Shown one piece after another: positions 21,727 to 24,569 of a stretch of DNA of 24,569 nt. The stretch is from an uncultured Nitrososphaera sp. Lineage in GTDB: Archaea; Thermoproteota; Nitrososphaeria; Nitrososphaerales; Nitrososphaeraceae. The stretch covers positions 1 to 24,569 of the forward strand of contig NZ_CAMLDP010000021.1 in NCBI RefSeq assembly GCF_946478925.1, in the 5' to 3' direction. The notes below the pieces were generated by a model, which worked only from the letters and a program-made list of their open reading frames with translations, was not told where the DNA came from and searched no databases. Each line of letters opens with the position of its first letter. Position 1 is the first letter of the stretch. The translations under genes were made by a program, and so were the position numbers.

Positions 21727-23012
21727 AGCACCAGCATGATGAACGCATAGTATATGGCGATGTTTGCAGCCGTTATCACGCTCCCTAGCTTGGCAAACTC
21801 AAAAAAGGAGAACGCGCGAACTCCCCTTGATTCGGCCGCCTCGATGACTATTACGTTGCTTGCCGCGCCAAGTATCGTGAGATTGCCGGCTATGGTGCTT
21901 GCCGCGGCGAGCATCAGCCATTGCGCAACATGTCCGCCCCCAAACCCGCTTCCCGCCATGACAAAGTTGTACAGCGCGACAAAGGGAACGTTGCTGAGGA
22001 TCTGGCTCAGAGAAAGACTTGCCGCCGTTATTACGCCGAGGCTCTGAGCCTTGTCGGCCGGGCTTGGGGTCGGGAGCCAGCCCGTGATTATCGATATTGC
22101 TCCTGACTGCCACATGGCCGACGTGACTACGAACATTGCCGCAAAGAACACGAGCACGGAATAGTCTACTTTTTTCAGGATCTGCGTGCGCTCGCTTGAA
22201 AGCGCGTACAGCGCGGCCGCGCCGAGCATGGCCACTATGCTCAGGCCAAAGTCAGCAATCTTGAGCGCGTGCAGGAACTCTGACAGGATGAACCCGGCAA
22301 GCGTGGCGATTGTCACATAGATTGCAAGCTTTGCCTGACGAGGGTTGTAGCCGACGCCGTCCCCTTCCTCCTCTGCGACCTTTTCCGGAGCGCGCCCTAT
22401 CTCCTTTGGCAGTTCCTTTCTGAAATACGCCTTTAGTATCAGGTACGTGACAAACAGGTTCGCAACGGTCGGCACGCTCAGGTAGAGCAGGAACGTGACG
22501 AACGGAAACTGCATCCCGCTGTCAATCGCTATGAGCAGGTTCTGCGGGTTGCCAATCGGCGTCATGACGCTTCCGACGGTTATCCCAAACGCAAGCGCAA
22601 GCAGCAGTATGGTAGGCTTGATCCCCGCGTGCCTTGCCACGTGCACCGCAAGCGGTATCCCAAGGAGCGCAATCGTGTCGTTCACCAGAAACGCCGAGAG
22701 CGCGCCCATGCCGACTACGAAAATCATCAAGAGCTGCGCCGGCGTCCTTGCGCGTGCAAGCATCCTGACTGCTATCATCCGAAGCACGCCGGCCCTCTCT
22801 AGCGCCGATACTATGCTGAACATGCCAAAGAGAAACGCAATGACTTCAAGGTTCACCGCCTTGAACGCGTCGGAAATGCCCGTCACCTGCAGGCCGACCA
22901 TCAGAGCCGCGCCGATGAGCATCGCCGTCCATATCGGGATTCCGAACCTGCGCCGGCCGATGATGAGGATGTAAACCACCGCAAACACGCCAAGGGCGAC
23001 GTACTCTTGCAC
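21723..23012 (-). CDS. ArsB/NhaD-type ion transporter
   Basis: An integral membrane carrier of the ion-transporter superfamily that includes arsenite efflux ArsB, Na+/H+ antiporter NhaD and dicarboxylate carriers. About 10-12 helices with two inverted halves: FLVNDTIALLGIPLAV and GSVMTPIGNPQNLLI in the first, LSQILSNVPFVALY and TIAGNLTILGAASNVIVIEA in the second, each with the Asn/Gly hairpin typical of the fold. GTG 23012 gives 429 aa and is 29 nt from an AGGTTATAGCC box; a longer frame opens at 23090. The C-terminal stop overlaps that of the dehydrogenase. Ion not predictable. Confidence 0.85.
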   Translation of the reverse strand: MQEYVALGVFAVVYILIIGRRRFGIPIWTAMLIGAALMVGLQVTGISDAFKAVNLEVIAFLFGMFSIVSALERAGVLRMIAVRMLARARTPAQLLMIFVVGMGALSAFLVNDTIALLGIPLAVHVARHAGIKPTILLLALAFGITVGSVMTPIGNPQNLLIAIDSGMQFPFVTFLLYLSVPTVANLFVTYLILKAYFRKELPKEIGRAPEKVAEEEGDGVGYNPRQAKLAIYVTIATLAGFILSEFLHALKIADFGLSIVAMLGAAALYALSSERTQILKKVDYSVLVFFAAMFVVTSAMWQSGAISIITGWLPTPSPADKAQSLGVITAASLSLSQILSNVPFVALYNFVMAGSGFGGGHVAQWLMLAAASTIAGNLTILGAASNVIVIEAAESRGVRAFSFFEFAKLGSVITAANIAIYYAFIMLVL

Positions 23013-23104
23013 AGCGGTGGGACAAGGCAATGTGGCTATAACCTTTACTTGCCGGGCAGACATGCAGCGTTGCGTAAATACGGGTTTCACGCTACAGCTG
23101 CAAT

Positions 23105-23362
23105 ATGGGCCAGTTGCCGGAGAGCCTGTGGGAGCTAAAAGAGACCGCCAAGTGGGCTCGCAACTCCGGGGAGAAAAAGGCCGCCATAAATGCGCTGTCT
23201 GCTCGCGGCAAGAAGGCGCTTTCGTCGCTTGAAGAGGTGCTCGCCGTGACAGCCTACGACGATGTCAGGTCGGAGTGCGCTGAAGCGATAAGGTCCGTCA
23301 AGAAAAAGGACTCTGATGAAAAGGAAGAAGGCAAGCCCTCGTTTGCAGACCTCCCTTCCTGA
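23105..23362 (+). CDS. Small helical protein (85 aa), hypothetical
   Basis: A soluble 85-aa protein with two or three amphipathic helices (LPESLWELKETAKWARNSG, KKALSSLEEVLAVTAYDDV, RSECAEAIRSVKK) and a charged tail. The pattern resembles one HEAT-like hairpin. ATG 23105 is about 27 nt from a CGTAAATACGG box (23073-23083), so leaderless. Divergent from the ion transporter with 92 bases between the start codons. Family not recognised. Confidence 0.6.
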   Translation: MGQLPESLWELKETAKWARNSGEKKAAINALSARGKKALSSLEEVLAVTAYDDVRSECAEAIRSVKKKDSDEKEEGKPSFADLPS

Positions 23363-23364
23363 TT

Positions 23365-23376
23365 CTTTCTTTTTGT
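23365..23376 (+). terminator. T-rich tract after the 23105 gene
   Basis: The plus strand reads TTCTTTCTTTTTG just after the TGA at 23362, a likely hairpin-free archaeal termination site lying in the 18-nt gap before the convergent gene's stop. Confidence 0.4.
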
Positions 23377-23380
23377 TGAG

Positions 23381-23617
23381 CTAGAGTCCTCTTGATTTCA
23401 GCTCCTTGCGGAGCTGCCTCCTTACCTGCTCGACTGCGCTGTTGAACGCCTTTAGATATTCTTCCTTGCGCTTGGGCCGCGCGACTGCCATGCCAAGCGC
23501 GATCTCGCCAGCAGTCGACACCAGCCCCGCTATGGCCACGTCTGCTGGCGCCTGCCTCGACTCTATCAGGCCGTGGAGGCTGTCTACAAGCTCTGCAATG
23601 TTGTTGTTTTGCGACAT
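23381..23617 (-). CDS. Small helical protein (78 aa), hypothetical
   Basis: A 78-aa soluble protein: MSQNNNIAELVDSLHGLIES, a moderately hydrophobic middle (VAIAGLVSTAGEIALGMAVA) and a highly basic helical end (KRKEEYLKAFNSAVEQVRR, then QLRKELKSRGL). ATG 23617 is directly preceded by a pure purine run (AGAGAGAGAAAGAGAGAG-type, 23618-23639), which may replace a ribosome site. A GATTGTAAAG box (23661-23670) predicts a leader of about 22 nt made mostly of this run. Family not recognised. Confidence 0.6.
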   Translation of the reverse strand: MSQNNNIAELVDSLHGLIESRQAPADVAIAGLVSTAGEIALGMAVARPKRKEEYLKAFNSAVEQVRRQLRKELKSRGL

Positions 23618-23676
23618 CTTTCTCTCTCTTTCTCTCTCTGTTGTCTTTTGGAATGGGTTGCTTTACAATCTTGCTA

Positions 23677-23895
23677 CTACATGAACCTGCCGAATCCCTT
23701 GGTGAACAGCACGAACGTCGCCACCGAAGGGGGCACCAGTCCTACCATGAAAAAGTTGGGCGCCTGGTCGCGGGGCATGTTAGAGCCGCCGATAAAGACG
23801 ATGACCACAAAGAACGATGCGAGGAGGGTCACTGCGAAAAACAGAGCCGCGCCTGCCATAAAAGCCAAAAGCTTTAGGTTATCTTTGGCAGTCAC
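23677..23895 (-). CDS. Small two-pass membrane protein (72 aa)
   Basis: Two hydrophobic helices (about 9-36, LLAFMAGAALFFAVTLLASF; 47-64, NFFMVGLVPPSVATFVLF) joined by a short loop with GGSNMPRDQ. GTG start at 23895, with GTTCTAATAGGG (about 23915-23926) 26 nt upstream, so leaderless. On the same strand as its neighbours on both sides, each with its own promoter box. Function unknown. Confidence 0.6.
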   Translation of the reverse strand: MTAKDNLKLLAFMAGAALFFAVTLLASFFVVIVFIGGSNMPRDQAPNFFMVGLVPPSVATFVLFTKGFGRFM

Positions 23896-23939
23896 GAAGT
23901 GCTTGCGTACGTCGCCCTATTAGAACTATCTCGCGGCGG

Positions 23940-24218
23940 TCACTTGGAGCCGCACAGGTCGGTCTCGTTGCGAAGCGATGGCGGGACTTCTTTCAAATTC
24001 GCCGGCACAGGCTTGCAGGGTGGAAGTCCGTACTGCGTCCTGAGCTGGTCTTGCTGTTTGCTCATCACTCCGGTCGAAAAGCTCGACCCGATGTGCCCGA
24101 ACTGCAGGTACATTACTATTACGATGGCTATGGAGACTCCCATCACCAGTATGGTGACGGCCACCGTCTTCATGGTCTTCTCGTATGCATCCTGCCCTTC
24201 ATTCTTGTCGTCATGCAT
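23940..24218 (-). CDS. Single-pass membrane protein with external cysteine pair (92 aa)
   Basis: A charged N-terminus (MHDDKNEGQDAYEKT), one helix (about 17-39, KTVAVTILVMGVSIAIVIVM), then about 50 external residues including two Cys (GLPPCKPVPANLKEV, NETDLCGSK) that could form a disulfide. ATG 24218 is 26 nt from a TATCTATCA box (24241-24249). Function unknown. Confidence 0.6.
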   Translation of the reverse strand: MHDDKNEGQDAYEKTMKTVAVTILVMGVSIAIVIVMYLQFGHIGSSFSTGVMSKQQDQLRTQYGLPPCKPVPANLKEVPPSLRNETDLCGSK

Positions 24219-24307
24219 ACTGTAGTACTAGACGCAGCCATGATAGATAAGACTCCGCTAATCAAACTCCATTTTGCGTAAATATCATGAACGCGTGTAC
24301 TTCCCCA

Positions 24308-24569
24308 ATGAACCAGAAGACCAAGATTTTTTCCGCAGCGGCTGCTGCTGTGCTTGTTTCTGCGCTTATTTTCGCCTCATTTGCAGTGGCGAAAAGCTAT
24401 GCGCAGATCGGCAACCAAACAACAACCCCGCCACCGGCCGGCAACCAAACCGGCCCGACTATTGGCAACCAAACAGGCGCAGCTGCTGGGAACCAGACAG
24501 CTGGTACAACCGGCAACCAGACAGCTGGTACAACCGGCAACCAGACAGCTGGTACAACCGGCAACCAGA
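24308..24569 (+). CDS. Secreted Asn-Gln-Thr repeat protein, cut by window edge
   Basis: Open to the window end, so partial. ATG 24308 (MNQKTKIFSAAAAAVLVSAL) begins a signal peptide ending near SYAQ. An in-frame ATG at 24287 is less likely, because the GTAAATATC box (24278-24286) is 26 nt from 24308. The mature part is low-complexity Gly-Asn-Gln-Thr repeats: four or more loose copies (GNQTTTPPPA, GNQTGPTI, GNQTGAAA) and then exact GNQTAGTT copies. Each copy contains an N-x-T glycosylation site, so a heavily glycosylated surface stalk is plausible. What follows the repeats is outside the window. Confidence 0.8.
   Translation, partial: MNQKTKIFSAAAAAVLVSALIFASFAVAKSYAQIGNQTTTPPPAGNQTGPTIGNQTGAAAGNQTAGTTGNQTAGTTGNQTAGTTGNQ
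24491..24569 (+). repeat. 24-bp tandem repeat in coding sequence
   Basis: Exact 24-bp units begin at 24491, 24515 and 24539, and a fourth begins at 24563 and is cut by the edge. Each starts AACCAGACAG and ends AACCGGC and codes for NQTAGTTG. Upstream, less exact GGCAACCAAAC copies show the array grew from a degenerate core. No spacers, so this is not a CRISPR array. Confidence 0.95.

Noticed and set aside
24491..24569. CRISPR array
   Set aside because: Units are contiguous with no spacers and translate to a regular peptide repeat behind a signal peptide.

Overview
The window reads as chromosomal DNA of an ammonia-oxidising soil thaumarchaeon of the Nitrososphaera type. This is inferred from gene content and gene expression signals, not from a database match. 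Supporting signs are archaeal TrmI, an Alba protein, an intron-containing tRNA cut by a bulge-helix-bulge motif, a C/D box guide RNA candidate, a split cobalamin-dependent methionine synthase, and many small membrane or zinc-ribbon proteins. Most genes have an A/T-rich TATA-like box 24-30 nt upstream of the start codon, which predicts leaderless mRNAs. Many of these starts are TTG or GTG. Shine-Dalgarno motifs appear mainly before genes internal to operons.

Layout. 1-2.0 kb: TrmI tRNA methyltransferase, an unknown basic protein, and a secreted protein. 2.1-2.3 kb: an RNA locus with a tRNA-Arg(CCG) carrying a 25-nt non-canonical intron, followed by a probable C/D box sRNA whose two guides match 23S rRNA near the peptidyl transferase centre. 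2.3-5.7 kb: a CoA-type Nudix hydrolase, a PRC-barrel-like protein, UspA, a 54-aa membrane protein, a zinc-ribbon protein and two membrane proteins. 5.8-14.8 kb: the one-carbon/methionine theme, with an MTHFR-like protein (5.8 kb), a MetH lacking its homocysteine domain (8.5-11.0 kb) and the missing homocysteine-binding module as its own gene (13.9-14.8 kb). Between them lie a zinc-ribbon protein, an ABC ATPase with a membrane partner, an exported protein containing a pterin-4a-carbinolamine dehydratase domain, several small proteins and a ribbon-helix-helix-like protein. 15-18.6 kb: Alba with a lysine-rich tail, a membrane protein, asparaginyl-tRNA synthetase, a TetR regulator and MgtC. 18.7-24.6 kb: an anchored secreted protein, a membrane-tethered winged-helix regulator divergent from a Nudix-alcohol dehydrogenase operon, an ArsB/NhaD-type ion transporter, small membrane proteins, and the start of a secreted Asn-Gln-Thr repeat protein cut by the window edge.

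Functional links. MTHFR, MetH and the separate homocysteine module together could make 5-methyltetrahydrofolate and use it, through cobalamin, to methylate homocysteine. The exported dehydratase-like protein is the strangest architecture here. I see no insertion sequence, CRISPR array or phage gene; the window looks like core chromosome.
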